Below the pieces are notes generated by a model, which ran no database searches, was not told where the DNA came from, and was given only the letters and a program-made list of their open reading frames with translations. A stretch of DNA of 64,000 nt from Muricea muricata (Eukaryota > Cnidaria > Anthozoa > Malacalcyonacea > Plexauridae), in the NCBI GenBank assembly GCA_963855995.1, contig OY979723.1:11670713-11734712 (forward strand), in the 5' to 3' direction. Positions 11,083-23,217 of this stretch are shown here, piece by piece (position 1 is the stretch's first letter; each line of letters opens with the position of its first letter). The translations under genes were made by a program, and so were the position numbers.

Positions 11083-14000
11083 TCACTCTCCATAATCCAA
11101 GGCTACTTCAAGAGGTATGTCTCTCATGCTTTTAATTATCTCGTCAGATTTCTTGAAAATTTGTTCAGGGTTGTGCGGGCAACAGGATGATTCCGATCTC
11201 TCGACATAGGAATCCAACATCGTCAGCGATTTAAAATCGAGGGAACTCAACGTAGTGTGGAGATGTTTGTACCCGGGGAAAGGATCCTTGTAATGGACCG
11301 CTGTGCCAAAATCGCCGAGGCTGTTCGGATCCATGAAATCGCGCACAACATGATGGGCCCCGCGAAGTTTTGAGTCCATGTTGTCGTCTAGTTTCATTCG
11401 ATATTCCGGCCCCTTGCCCTGCCAATCGTACCATATTTTATCCATGAATGTGTGATGAAGTAGAAACTCCGGCGTGTTGCTGGCGCTCTTCAGTTCCATC
11501 GTTCCCTGAATGCAACAGTGTAGCTCGTTGTGATAAAATTTGCGTATCATTTCCTCGAACTTCTTGAAGTCTTTCACGGAGAAACGTAGAGTTAAATGAA
11601 TGGCCACCACACTTGGCATTCGACCTGGAAAAGTCGCAAAACACTTTGTTACAAGAACAAACTTCGTTGCATTCGATCTCGGCTCATTTGTTTCTGTCCC
11701 GATACGGCTTCGAACTTGCAGTGGATTTCCGCTAAGTTCCCAATGTATGATTCCGAATCATTGTTTTTAAATAAAAATAATTTTTGTGTTGTTTCCCTGG
11801 GTTTAATATACTTATTGGATAACCTGAAACTAAATTTTGCGTGTCTACGGCGGGAATTCAACCTACGGCCTTTGAATTCCGGTATGGATATAGATTAACA
11901 TCACAAACAAAATTAAGAACAAACTGAGCTGAGAAAAATGTTCGATTGTTTTTATTCATAGAAACATACTGCAGTGCAGCCAACGTGTTCTTCAACGAAT
12001 TCGAAAACACGTGTTTTATTAATATATCGGATCATATTAGTTTTTTATGACGATTTCAAAAAGTAGGAACATTTTTGAGCTGAAATTGGTCAGATATAAT
12101 CTCGGCATGAGGCTGACTTGAGGCTGTTTTTATGTGTAAAAAAGTGCACTCAAAAAAATGAATGGAATTTCGCTCAGAATTTTGTAGCACTTCACTTGAA
12201 GCGTGTAAGAGGTTTTTTTATGTAGGTGCATGTAGGTGTTATGTATCCATTTGAATATCATGTTTTTTACCCTGAGTTATATATCCGTAATGTAATGTTG
12301 ATGCTTGTGTTGATTGCTTAAAAATCGTGATTGCATTTAATACTAATAACCACATATACCAACCACAACTCAAACCAACCGCAAGTTGTATATAAAAACC
12401 CCAACCTCATAAATATGTAGAAAACAGGAAGTAATATTATGCTGTCATTTCGTTAAACCAATCACATTTATTGTCACAAACTCTGACTGGTCGAATGTGT
12501 TAACCAATGAACAAGGAGATTAGGACAGTCTTTACCAGGGTCATCTATTTCCTCACCGCACCCACAAAGATGACCCTGGGGACGAGGTTGACCCTTCAGT
12601 CACCAATACCAACCCATAAAATTTCTTCTGAGGCACCCTCCTCCAGATTTTCGCGCCAGTCGCCACGATCTCTTGCTGAAAGGACCGTTGTTAACGCAAC
12701 TGAACATCCCCGTGCCATTCCCACCCAGGCCCCATGGATAGTTATTCCACACGGACCTGATCCCAGTCTCCCAGAGTGTCTGACCGCGAATACTCCAGTC
12801 CCAATACGGTAGCGTTAGGCGAGGTTCGACTCGACGCAAGAGATTTTCAAATTGTAACAAATACCATCGATGCCATGGGAAGAATTGCTTCTCGACGTGA
12901 ACCTCAAGGGAAGAAGTGAAGAAATTGATAGATTGTAAAGTCTGGGGTCGGTTGTCTAAAACCTGCTTATCGTAAAGTAGAGAAGAAATTTCTTATCAAC
13001 ATGGGCATGTTGTATGAAATGGCCGATAGTGTCTTTTTAAACTTTCTAAAAAATTCAGTAACTGGTAAAGCTCATATATTAATGTTTATCATTTTCGAGT
13101 TAAAGTCACTTTTTATTTCTGGCGAGTTCAATATTCCTGTGTCATTTTTTTTATGCCTTTTTGTGGCAGTTAAAAAACACTCCAGTAGACAGCGCTGTCA
13201 ACCCTTCGTACACGGCCCTCGAAGTCTTGTCTGGATCATAGTTTTGGATTAGTGCAGACTTGACGAACACTGTGCCGAAACATTCGTGCCGTGGGTTTTC
13301 TCGACTAGGGTACTCCGGTTTCCGGTCTCGGGGAAATAGTTCAAGCCTTGCTCGTACTTGAACTCATGATAGATTAAATTTGATCCAGGCGAAATAAGAA
13401 GCTGTGATGAAAGATTCATATTGATTTATGTTGTTAAGACTCATATTGTTCATATTGCCTGGATCAAACTTTTATCATTGGGATTAATACACCTTTCCGG
13501 AAAACATACGTCAACAAACACGAAAACGAGGCTTTATAGCCAAAATCCTAATTTATGCGAAATTACATGTAAAATTCAAAGATGATACTTTGAATTTTAC
13601 ATGTAATTTCGCATAAATTAGGACTTTGGCTATAGAGCCTCGTCTTCGTGTTTGTTGACGTATGCTTTCCGGAAAGGTGTATTGTCTATTGACCTGACAA
13701 CGTATGGCTAAACTGGCAGAGCATTGGGCTGTCTTTCCAGGTTGATGTTGTGTCGGTGTGCATATATAACAACATAAACAACATCTGAGTACTATTAACA
13801 CTAAGACACATACAAAACCCATTCGTACCTTCTTAAATAAGGTCTGATGAAGACCAACAAGGTATTCAAATCGACGTCTAAAAGGCTGATGTCTTGATAC
13901 AAATTTGTAAGCTCGAACGAACCGTTTTCTTTCCTCGAAAGTCATTGCCGTAAACTCTTTGCGTATTCTTACATCACGTCTTAGCGGAACCTTTCTATCT

Positions 14001-15812
14001 TCTTCTGGAAGAAATAATTTGGAAGAGCATTTTAATCACCGAGAGAAAACGGCGATGGAACTTGATGAAATTACTGTACTTTAATTTCGATTAGATTTCT
14101 TTCAACTTTCGTACAAATCTCCTTCTTGTTTGACCGGCTAGAAGAGATTCAAGTCCGCTTTCACGAGTGATCTTCTTGCGATCTTAGATTTTCTAGTTTT
14201 TGTTGGATCCCTTTGTGTATAGATCCATAACGAATCCACTTGTACATATCATTAAAAAGACGAAATCGCCCGTGTAGCAAGATCACCTGTGTAAATTAAA
14301 CGAGCTCTAAAAAACTCACATGCCAACTCTCGCCTCTTCAGAACTGCCGTATGTATAACTCTTGTCCAAATGTGGCGAGGGAATCAGGAAAAATCTCATG
14401 CAAACGCTTTCATTTGCAAACGTCCCGTTTCATTTAACTATTTTATGCTACTTATCTCAAGTCCATTATTGAATTTTCTCATTTCCATTCTATTCTCACT
14501 TTTAGATGGGACATTAATTAATGTTAACAGAGTTAGCGCCAAGATTTTATAACATTGAAAGCAGGAAATCATCAATTAACAGCGGTAGAGGTGAGAAAAT
14601 TGATTGGAAATTACTGGGATATATGACAAGTTTAGGATACAGAAAATTGACTATTTATTTTGTATCATATATAAATATATAGTTTATCCATAAAAACATG
14701 AGAATCACCGTTTTTGGCATTAAAAGTAATGCAACGTGTCCATTTGGAAATATTTTATATCTTCAAAGTGGTTTTTCACCAATCCTTTAAAAAGTTCTAA
14801 GACAGGAACAAATTCAGTTAATCTATTCAAGGTCTTTGTTGTGTTTATGTTTTCCCGAAACTAATAGCCTTCTATTTCTTAAGACCTCTTTTCAGTTGAA
14901 ACATTTGTCTCTGAATAGAAAGCGTCGAGGAAGAGGCTGCTTTCCATGGCAAATTTGTTTTACGAAAAACTAAACAATACTTAAATTTAGACTTGATCTA
15001 TATTTGTTAGACTTTTTTACTGCTAATGAGTCATAATGAATCAAATTGATAGGTCATGAGCACATCGACCAATTAGAAAAAATAAAGAGTTGTTCAAAGT
15101 AAAAAAAAACTTTATATGGATAATAATTAATATACGCCCCCCTCTTCGTGCAAGGTTCTTCTTGATAAAACTTTGAAGATAACCTGATTTGATGTTAACA
15201 TTCGCGGTCGGACTGGACTGGACTGGACTGGACTGGAAACGCGAGCTAGTAATAAACGCCAATGACATCCGCGATACGACCTTCCTGATATGCTTTACTT
15301 TGGAACACTGTGACAGTTCACTTTAAATATATTTCAGGACTTTGTATTTACGTATATTAAACAATGACGGCAATGTCTATCTGTTTTAAACAAGAACGGC
15401 AATTATCATCGACTTTTAAAGCCTTTTTGGAGGGTAAACATGCTTCAAATCACAATTGATCGTTTTCGTAAAACTTTAAGAACATCAGTGGTAATATTTC
15501 TCGGCACTGAAAAAGATGTTTTAAATCCCCATATTCCACATAGACATTACTGTTCGTGTTTAAAATATGTAAACAGAGTCCTGAAAAAATTAAAAGTGAA
15601 GTTACAGGGCTCCAAAGAAAAGCGTATTAGGCTTTAGCTCGCGTTTCCAGTCCATTCCTCATGACTGTCGATGATTACAGTATTAATATACTTAAATACC
15701 GCATCCGATTTTCCATACCTGATGGATCAATTCGAGTAGTATCGATCAAGTGACAAGATAGACCAACCAGCGCCGCAACGAAGGCGACAAAACTCTTTAA
15801 CGAAACCTGCAT
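11083..15812 (-). CDS. Secreted tyrosinase (type-3 copper protein), gene 1
   Basis: Four exons: 15812-15719, 14004-13829, 12902-12614, 11624-11083; 1101 nt, 366 residues, introns in phases 1, 0, 1. Residues 1-20 form a hydrophobic signal peptide. CuA ligands are H84, H92 and H101 in the FFPWHR motif, split by the phase-0 intron between exons 2 and 3. The tyrosinase signature LTLPYWDWS follows, then a Trp/Gly-rich loop (PWGLGGNG) and a Cys-containing loop. CuB has H218 and H222 (HNELH) and the HH pair 243-244 before FMDKIW. The length fits a single-domain secreted tyrosinase with no membrane anchor. The family oxidises phenols to quinones in melanisation, matrix cross-linking or defence; the substrate here is unknown. 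A close relative lies divergently at 20100-22999. All six copper His positions appear present. Confidence 0.93.
11820..11882 (-). repeat. tRNA B-box-like SINE fragment
   Basis: On the minus strand it reads ggaattcaaaggccgtaggt then tgaattcccgcc. This is a decayed tRNA T-arm with the same 'attccaaaggt...' lead-in as at 9251 and 42866. It lies in tyrosinase 1 intron 3. Confidence 0.45.
13020..13140. repeat. Dispersed repeat family 'aactttctaa', copy 2
   Basis: Contains taaactttctaaaaa, cagtaactggtaaag, catatattaatgtt, attttcgagttaaagtcac and tttttatttc, in the order also seen at 2846 and 19150. Inside tyrosinase 1 intron 2. Confidence 0.6.
13486..13683. repeat. Near-perfect 200-bp foldback element
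   Basis: The left arm (aatacacctttccgg... to ...gtaaaattcaaa, 13486-13580) and right arm (tttgaattttac... to ...ccggaaaggtgtatt, 13589-13683) are near-perfect reverse complements of about 95 nt around an 8-nt loop (gatgatac). It lies in tyrosinase 1 intron 2. The sequence type fits a MITE. High arm identity suggests a recent insertion or arm conversion. Confidence 0.85.
15211..15238. repeat. (ACTGG)n microsatellite
   Basis: About five tandem actgg units in tyrosinase 1 intron 1. Confidence 0.85.
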
Positions 15813-16126
15813 TCCGCGCGAGAACTTTCTCCGTATATATTTCTTGCTCTATGTTTCTCAAACAGCGAGTGACATTACTGTCGAATGTTTGCAACGAGCC
15901 AGTGCGGAGTTAACGTAAATTAAGCACGAACTGTAAATGGTTACTCGTCTTTGCCGGATTAAATAAGCATGAAAGAAGAGATTTTTGCTTCTTATAGTCG
16001 CGGTTGCTATGGAATATTGAAAGTTTCATATCAATTTGACATCCTGTGTAGAATATCGAGGGGTTAAGAGCGTGGTTGTAAGACTAGACAAAGAGATAAA
16101 GCGTCATACTATAGCTATAAGAATAT

Positions 16127-16229
16127 ATTTAACTTCCCTGCCCATCTCAAGGTGCTCATTTAACTTCACTGCCCATCTCAAGGTGTTCATTTAACTTCAC
16201 TGCCCATCTCAAGGTGTTCATTTAACTTC
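16127..16229. repeat. 31-bp minisatellite, 3.3 copies
   Basis: Unit atttaacttcactgcccatc + tcaaggtgttc. Copies start at 16127, 16158 and 16189, with a 10-nt partial copy at 16220. Only two substitutions occur, both in the first copy. It lies 0.3-0.4 kb upstream of the tyrosinase 1 start. Confidence 0.9.
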
Positions 16230-19149
16230 TCGCGTGAGTAAATTTGAACTAAATTTGAATCCACGTGTATTTTTGAGCATTTTGAATCCAGATTTCGGGG
16301 TAAAGTTTGTTCGAAACGAATCTTCTTGCTTTTCACCTCTTTAGAATGAAAAGATTTTGCGCGTGATGTCCTACATGTCTCGAAGTTAAGTTTAAATTGA
16401 AAAAGTTAACTACTGGGAAAAAATTGTGAACTGCTGGGTAGACGTGCTTGACATATCCCCAGGAGCCTATCAAAGCAAAAAAAAGATTGAAAAGCCTTGT
16501 AACAGGTCAGTCTTGAGTTTTGACTAAATATTAAACACAGTTATGTATTAATAGAAAGCGGAGATAAGCAGTCTCCTGTCAAAAACTTCTACTGCGATAT
16601 TGTCTTTTCTTCGTAGATATTGTCTTTCCTCCGTAGGGGTGGGTGATTATTGTCACGTTCAGACGTTCTGCTAGTGTAGCCGCTGACCAATGTAGTTCAG
16701 GATTACATTTTGATGCCTGAATTGGCTGGATTCCAAGGTTATCAATTTTTGATGCGCCATAGGCCGAGATTCCCAGAAGGAAATAGTTGGTCAGTACGTA
16801 TAATTTGCTTTGAGTAATTTTCTTAAGGGATTACTTTTCAGAAGTTACAATTTTGCTGTCAAAATTGCGTCGTAATGGATCTTAATTACCTCCGGCTTGC
16901 GTTGACAAGTTTATTTCCACACAGCAGAAAATATACCGCCTATTGCAATGTAGATAACAACATAAAGGCTAAAATAATGTCAATGCTGTAAAGAAGGGAA
17001 TGTGAATATTAACAGCAATATCTTTTGCCTGGGCAGCAAAGTGTTTCAAAACACTTGGATCGCCACCATCTTAAATTAACAGTCCTTCTGAATGGTTGGT
17101 TATAACAATGAAACACGATAAACTATGGAAATTATTTTCTAAAGAACGAATCACGAACGATGATGACTTTTGTTTCAAAAGTCCAATCAAAAGGCCTGAT
17201 GACTTTAGGTTGGTTTGGTTTTCATTTCTTCATTACATCGTACAGTTGAATTGTCCAAAGTAAACATTCTTCCTCCCAAAGCAGTTCTTGCCTTCTGCAG
17301 TCAATATGCGATTTATACTCGGTCTAAAAAGATTCGCTAAGAGGGCGACTTGTTGTAAGTCTGACTATGTCTTCCACTAAATTCATTTCCGAAATCAATA
17401 TTGGATAATGTAACTAAAAGGTGACTTTTGAAATCTTTGCATTTTTCTTCAAGTATCTTCAGAAGATAGGAAATGCCATTTCATACACCCCTTAAAATTG
17501 TTCATTTTCTCCTTCACAAACCGCCTAGCGGCACCACAGCGAACAGCATTGTTCACAACTACAATCACGTAATATTGCCATCATTGGCTTCATTTATGCA
17601 TGGCAGATGCAATCAGATTAAGTTTTCAGATAAGTTACATGAACATTCAGTTACATGAATCAGTGAACGAAACTAGCCCTAGAAATCAAGGCAGCACACT
17701 TTTAGAGAGATGTTGCAATAAAAATGAGTTAGTCTGGTATGATAGAGCTTTGAAAGTCCTGCATTAAGGCTGGGCCAAAAGAGGGCGAGAGTTAACGAGA
17801 TGGCAGTGACGCAATCTTGGTTCTCGGCTGTTTTTGATTATTTCCCAATACAATCATGTATTTTAATAAGTGAGCACATAGTGGAAACGCTAATGGTTTT
17901 AATAGCAATACTGTTTTCATAACAATGGCAAGTAGATGCTTAGAATGTTACCTATGAATATGGTGTTAGCAACGGACGCCAGAAAATTATTTTTGTTCTC
18001 ATAATGACCATTGTGCAACTCGGCGAAATGCTCACGTGACCCTGCTTGTGACGTAACATGCATGTCAAAAATAACCCAAGATGATGTTTGACCCAAAGTA
18101 TTTCAAGAACTAAACAACTTTCGAAGGATGTGCATCAAGATAATTTTAAAAGTTCTTTCAAATTAGACAAAGCATAACATTATATTGCCATGTTCCTAGA
18201 AGAGAATTATCCCTTGCAAGCAACTCATTGTGAAGAGCTAGCATTTAGCCGGACAATAAAACATTATATCTATTTTTCGTGCCACTCAGTGGCGTAGGAA
18301 GCCGAAGAATTTAGACCAGTGGTGCCTATTTTAACTGTATATAGTGCAGTTTTAGCCAGTATGGAAGTGAATTTGCCTCGTTACTTCGATACTTTCGTTG
18401 TACTTCAGCGAAATAAAAAAGTTTAAAGTTACTCTCAAGGCGAAGTCAGCTGGGAGCAGACTAGTAAGAATGTGCTTGGCTCAGCCAGGCTATGGCTCAG
18501 GGCTGTTACCTCAGATTTACTACCGCCCAAATAAATGTTCTATGAAATTTTATTTCTGTAGAACTTCCACTTTAGTTTAATGTCCAATACATTTCTTTTA
18601 CTTAAGGTAATTTTTAGGCAATGCCTGTTTCTTTTACTTGGTAAAATTTTCAGTCAGTAATTTTTTGTTACTTTTTACTTTTGCTTTAAAAAATTGAGTA
18701 TTTTGCTAAACGCTTTAATTGTTTTATCATTATTCATTTCTTCAGAAATTGATTCTTTTCACATTCAATGTAGATGGAAAAATTCCATACACAGTGTCCG
18801 TGACAGGACTAAATCTCGCTATCTCTACACTAATACTAATGATTTTTAAAAGTTATTTAGGATGTTAATTAGTAATAAGTACTTAAAATATTGTTAAAAA
18901 GGCACACACATATTTACTGTGAGAAATCATTCAAAAGATGACAAAAAATGAATTTTTAATTTAGTGCACCAAATTAAGTTTTTTTGCATAATTATCAATG
19001 TTGCTACGGTGATATTTAGCTTTTCTAAAATATGTCTTTGTTGAAGTAATCGATTACGATGCTAATACAACGATCTCTTTGTTCTAAATGAAATGAAGCC
19101 AACTTAGCTTCGCGCGCTGAATAGCATGCAGGGTAAAACACAAACATTT

Positions 19150-19272
19150 CTGAATAGCGCGTTATCTACCGGTTAGTAGCTTTTCAAACTTTCTAAAAAT
19201 GTTGAGCAGCTGGTGAAACCCAGATCAAAGTTCAGCATTTTCGAGTTTAAGTCACTTTTTATCTTTTGCAAG
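19150..19272. repeat. Dispersed repeat family 'aactttctaa', copy 3
   Basis: Contains caaactttctaaaaatgttg, agcagctggtgaaac, agatcaaagttcagc and attttcgagtttaagtcact in the same order as the copies at 2846 and 13020. Confidence 0.6.
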
Positions 19273-19276
19273 TTCA

Positions 19277-19296
19277 ATAGATAGATAGATAGATAA
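19277..19296. repeat. (GATA)n microsatellite
   Basis: About five tandem gata units directly after dispersed repeat copy 3. Confidence 0.8.
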
Positions 19297-20099
19297 AACT
19301 TTATTTAAACACAATAACCTTTTAACTATTTAGAGTCGATTTCCAAAAGGTTGTGTGGTAAAAATTACAAAAATAACTAATTAATTAAATATTTACAAAC
19401 CAACTTATTAAATATTGTACAAATACTAAATACTAAGCCAAGTACAAAGTCGAATTTATTAAGTTAAAACAAGGATCGAGGTCGAGGTAGAAAGCTTATT
19501 TACAAAATGATTTGAGCGATCCCGAATTGTGTATCTCTTCGGGTATCTGGTTCCATAGCTTAGCCCCACTATAACCAAAACTATTTTTAGGAACTCAGTT
19601 TCTACGCTTCGTGGTAGCTATTCTACACAAACGCATAACTACTAATATGTAATTATGAAAAGAACCAGTTTGAATTAACCAAACTCCAGTGGTCATGAGA
19701 TCCTTGATACCTAAAAAACATCATCATAAATTTGTGTTAATATGACGTGTTCATCAACAGACCACGGGCAAGATAAGGGGCTGAAATACTCTGAAAGACT
19801 TTTCAAGTTTCAAGGTACAACGTACAACAATGATTCACATTTTCTTGAAGTAATTACCCATGACAATGCTGTAGACGTGCACTTTGTCATTAGTATGCAT
19901 AGTGAAGCACCGAAATGATATTGTTCTATCTTGAGAGAGAAAAACGGATGTCAAAGACATGTTTCATGCATATTCAAAATTGCTATGGCATTATCAAAGA
20001 ACATGACTTTCGTCATTTAAAAGACAACTTTTCGATCGTAACTGCACGAAGCATATATTTCTCCGTGGTTGAGCATTTGTAACCAATGAATGACTAACG

Positions 20100-22999
20100 A
20101 TGGATTGGAAGAACTTCTACTGCAATCTCCTGTGGATTTTTGTTTGTGTTGGCTTCACGAGAACATCTTACACTTTCCAACAGAAGGGTAAATATTGAAA
20201 TGATTTACGGTTCATCATCTCTTGAGTCACATCTACCATACAATCGATTAAATATCACCTGATTTGTCGTTGAAAGTAGTTTGAAAGATACTGAAATGAA
20301 CCGCATGCTTGATAGCCGAACTATACTGTTGACTGTGGAGTAAGTAAAATCTAATTATTCTTCTTTCTTAACCCTTGGCAATTAAGGATGGTTGATCTTT
20401 AACCGTATAATTCAAAGGACTTTTTGTGGGCCCATATCTATGGTTTCATAGATTTCTTTTTAATCATGTGGGCCTATATCTATGGTTTCATAGATTTCTA
20501 TAGATTGAAGTATTTTTACAATGCTTAAAAAAATGTCCTATTTTTATTAATAAAGGATATTCTTTGTTGAATTTTGCTAAACATAAAATATTTAGTACAA
20601 AAACGCCTGTACTCCGTACATGCTGAAATGATGGTAGCTGAAATCATGGATTTAACTTTTCGAGTCTGTAATTGTTATCATTACGTAGGTATAATATGAT
20701 GGAACTCGCTGTTGATCTTGGAAAGACAAACTCGATTGGTAAATCCAAGATGATTCCTTCAACCTATGGATAGTTCTTTAACTGTCCATTGTTAAACCTA
20801 CTTTTCCCTATCGAGCTCTCCCAAATATTGAACGGGGGGGGGGGACAAAGTTTGTCTTCTCAATATGTAGTAATTTAAAAATATTGAGAAGAATTGTCCC
20901 AAGGATTGATGATGGTAAATAGCTACCATGGAGACCTCTTAGAGATGCGTGGCTTCTAAAATAGATACCTGACAACCATGGGCAAGATATGCCCCTTTAA
21001 CATGACGGTCGGGTTTGGTTTATTCAAGGATTTGGTGGTTTTTTGGGGCCATTCGGACGATTTTCTCCCACAGGGAAAATTTACAGGGCGGGTTGGGTAG
21101 AAGTACGGGCCTGCAGTAATTATCATATTCTGTGCTATTGACCTTGGCCTTGTGACCAAACCATGCAGACAAAAAAAACATGAGCTCAGAAGCACTTGAA
21201 TGAGTTGAGAGGCAATTCAAGTTTCTTTTTCAGATTTGTTAATGCTCGAAGCGCTCTCGAAAAGTGCCCAGCCGCAAAGCCGAAAATGCAACACGAGAAA
21301 AGAGTTTACGTTCATGTCCTTACCAGAACGCATGCGCTATATACAAGCGTATAAAACAGTTACCACGAAGCAACCCTATAAATCCCGCTATGAAACATTG
21401 ATCTTCGATCATCCCAAGTTAGCCAGTCATATCCACACAAAAGAACAGTTCTTTCCATGGCATCGCTTGATGCTACGAAACATTGAAAAGCTACTGCAAG
21501 AGGTATCTCATTGATTCCGGCTTAAAAAATTACCGACGCCATATTTGGGCGTTGTTGACACAAGATGCTTGGCTGTTGTTTTTTTTCGCAACTGTAACAG
21601 TTTCTTTTTCTAGCAAGTTTTTGTTGAAAGCTGCAGAAAATCACTGTTCATTTGAAAAATGGCGAAACAGCTTGACAATTTAGTCATGCCATACAAATGT
21701 TTTTTTCTTTATTTTATAGCCGTGGAAACGATTAATTTTTAAAGAAATGCATGAATGATGATAATGATTTGAAAATGACCAAATTGTTGCGCTAGCTTTG
21801 ACACTGCAAAAAGTTCCTGAACTTGGAGGTCTGAAAAACTACATTCATATTAATCTGACACTGCAGAGAACGACGAAAAATTCGTTGTCTCGAGCGGGAT
21901 TCGAACTCGCATCTTCGGGTTTCTAGACCGCCGCTCTACCAATTGAGCTATCGAGCCAACTGGGATTGGTAACGAGTCTTATCCACGAGGACGCGCAGTG
22001 TTTCGATTCTATTTCAGAACCATCCTCAGCTCAGAGATATGAAAAACTAGATTCATATTAATCTATTAATCTCTGCAGTGTCAGATTAATAATGTAGTTT
22101 TTCATTTCTCTGAGGATGATTCTGAAATAGATGTCTGAGTCTAGTCAGATGACGGATAATCCATAGACCATTCTTACTTGTCATCTGAAATTCCTTACAC
22201 TAATGTTTCTATTCATTTTTTGTTGTATTTGATTTCTCAGGTTGACCCAAGTGTGACCCTTCCATATTGGGACTGGAGTCTGTCACATCTCTCTCCTTGG
22301 AGGATGTCGACACTCGATATATGGAGCCCGCAACCGTGGGGCCTGGGAGGCAATGGCGATGACGTCACAGGCTGCGTGACTGATGGTCCATTTTCACGTG
22401 ACAAGTGGGGGATAGTAACTGCAAGTGGTCGACACACATGTCTTAGGAGGAAATTTAATGGTAGGAATTTTAATGGTAGGAATTTAGTTTTTAGGTGGCC
22501 AGCTTTGAGACGGACTCGCAGTATCTATTTTTTTATTTCAGGAATATTTCCCGGAATTATGACTATCCATCGTGCCTTGCGATACGAGCCCGCGAACTTC
22601 ACGCAATTCGAAGACTACATTCGAAACTTCCTTCATGACGTCATACACTGGAGGATAGGCGGGACAATGGGAGATAAATATGGCAGCAGATCCCCTGAGT
22701 TCATGCTACATCACGCGTTTTTGGATAAAATTTGGTCCGATTTTCAAGACCAAAGTCCTGACCATAAATGGGCGTTTTTTAAAGATGCAAATTACAATAT
22801 TTATAAAACTAATATTATGGCAAGAAATGTTGTAGATAACAACGATATTTTAGGCGCTACAATTTGTTATAAGGATCCTTTTGAAAGTTATAAGGATACA
22901 CATAAAGCGCTGAGGAAATATGACATAAAAACCGTTCGTAAAATGATGACAAAAAAGGCGTTTAGTGCGCCCTACTTTAAAAGTTATTTCGATCATTAA
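20100..22999 (+). CDS. Secreted tyrosinase (type-3 copper protein), gene 2
   Basis: Four exons: 20100-20187, 21234-21502, 22241-22460, 22542-22999; 1035 nt, 344 residues, introns in phases 1, 0, 1, exactly as in the divergent gene at 11083-15812. Residues 1-23 form a signal peptide (NLLWIFVCVGF core). CuA ligands are H89, H97 and H106 (FFPWHR), followed by VTLPYWDWS and PWGLGGNG. CuB has H224 and H228 (HDVIH) and HH 249-250 before AFLDKIW. All type-3 copper ligands are present, so an active phenol oxidase is expected. A second gtagga donor-like copy just after 22460 (a duplicated 15-nt word) could allow a five-codon in-frame exon extension. The protein is 22 residues shorter than gene 1, mainly at the C-terminus. 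Confidence 0.93.
21887..21957 (-). repeat. tRNA-derived SINE head / pseudo-tRNA
   Basis: The minus strand gives a 71-nt tRNA-like cloverleaf. The acceptor ggctcga / tcgagac has six of seven pairs, with a good D arm (tagctcaattggtagagc) and B box (agttcgaatccc). The anticodon stem has only three pairs, so a SINE is likelier than a functional tRNA. Flanking copies of cagattaat words and an inverted partner at about 22040-22115 suggest a compound insertion in tyrosinase 2 intron 2. Confidence 0.6.
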
Positions 23000-23033
23000 T
23001 TAAATAATAGATATATTTTATAAATATTCACGT

Positions 23034-23039
23034 AATAAA
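23034..23039 (+). terminator. Polyadenylation signal of tyrosinase 2
   Basis: AATAAA starting 35 nt after the tyrosinase 2 stop codon. Confidence 0.65.
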
Positions 23040-23217
23040 GATTTTAATAATGAATTTTAACTTTAGAAATTTTTATTACAAGGAATATTAACCATAATAC
23101 GGATGGGGTCTCAGAATCTCAGTAAAGAAAGAAGTACATTCCAAAACGGAACTTCCAAATACAGTAGGTTTCCACGTGTGTGTCGTAATTGGAGGATGAG
23201 AGATATAATGTGTCAGC

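Larger units (their letters stand above)
15813..20099. other. 4.3-kb intergenic region between divergent tyrosinases
   Basis: Holds the upstream regions of both tyrosinase genes. No convincing coding exon was seen; the open frames are short and lack family motifs. It contains a 31-bp tandem repeat (16127-16229), a dispersed repeat copy (about 19150) and a GATA microsatellite (about 19277). No TATA box could be assigned with confidence. Confidence 0.45.

Noticed and set aside
21887..21957. Functional tRNA gene on the minus strand
   Set aside because: The acceptor and D arms pair well but the anticodon stem does not, and related elements occur elsewhere in the window. A SINE is more likely.
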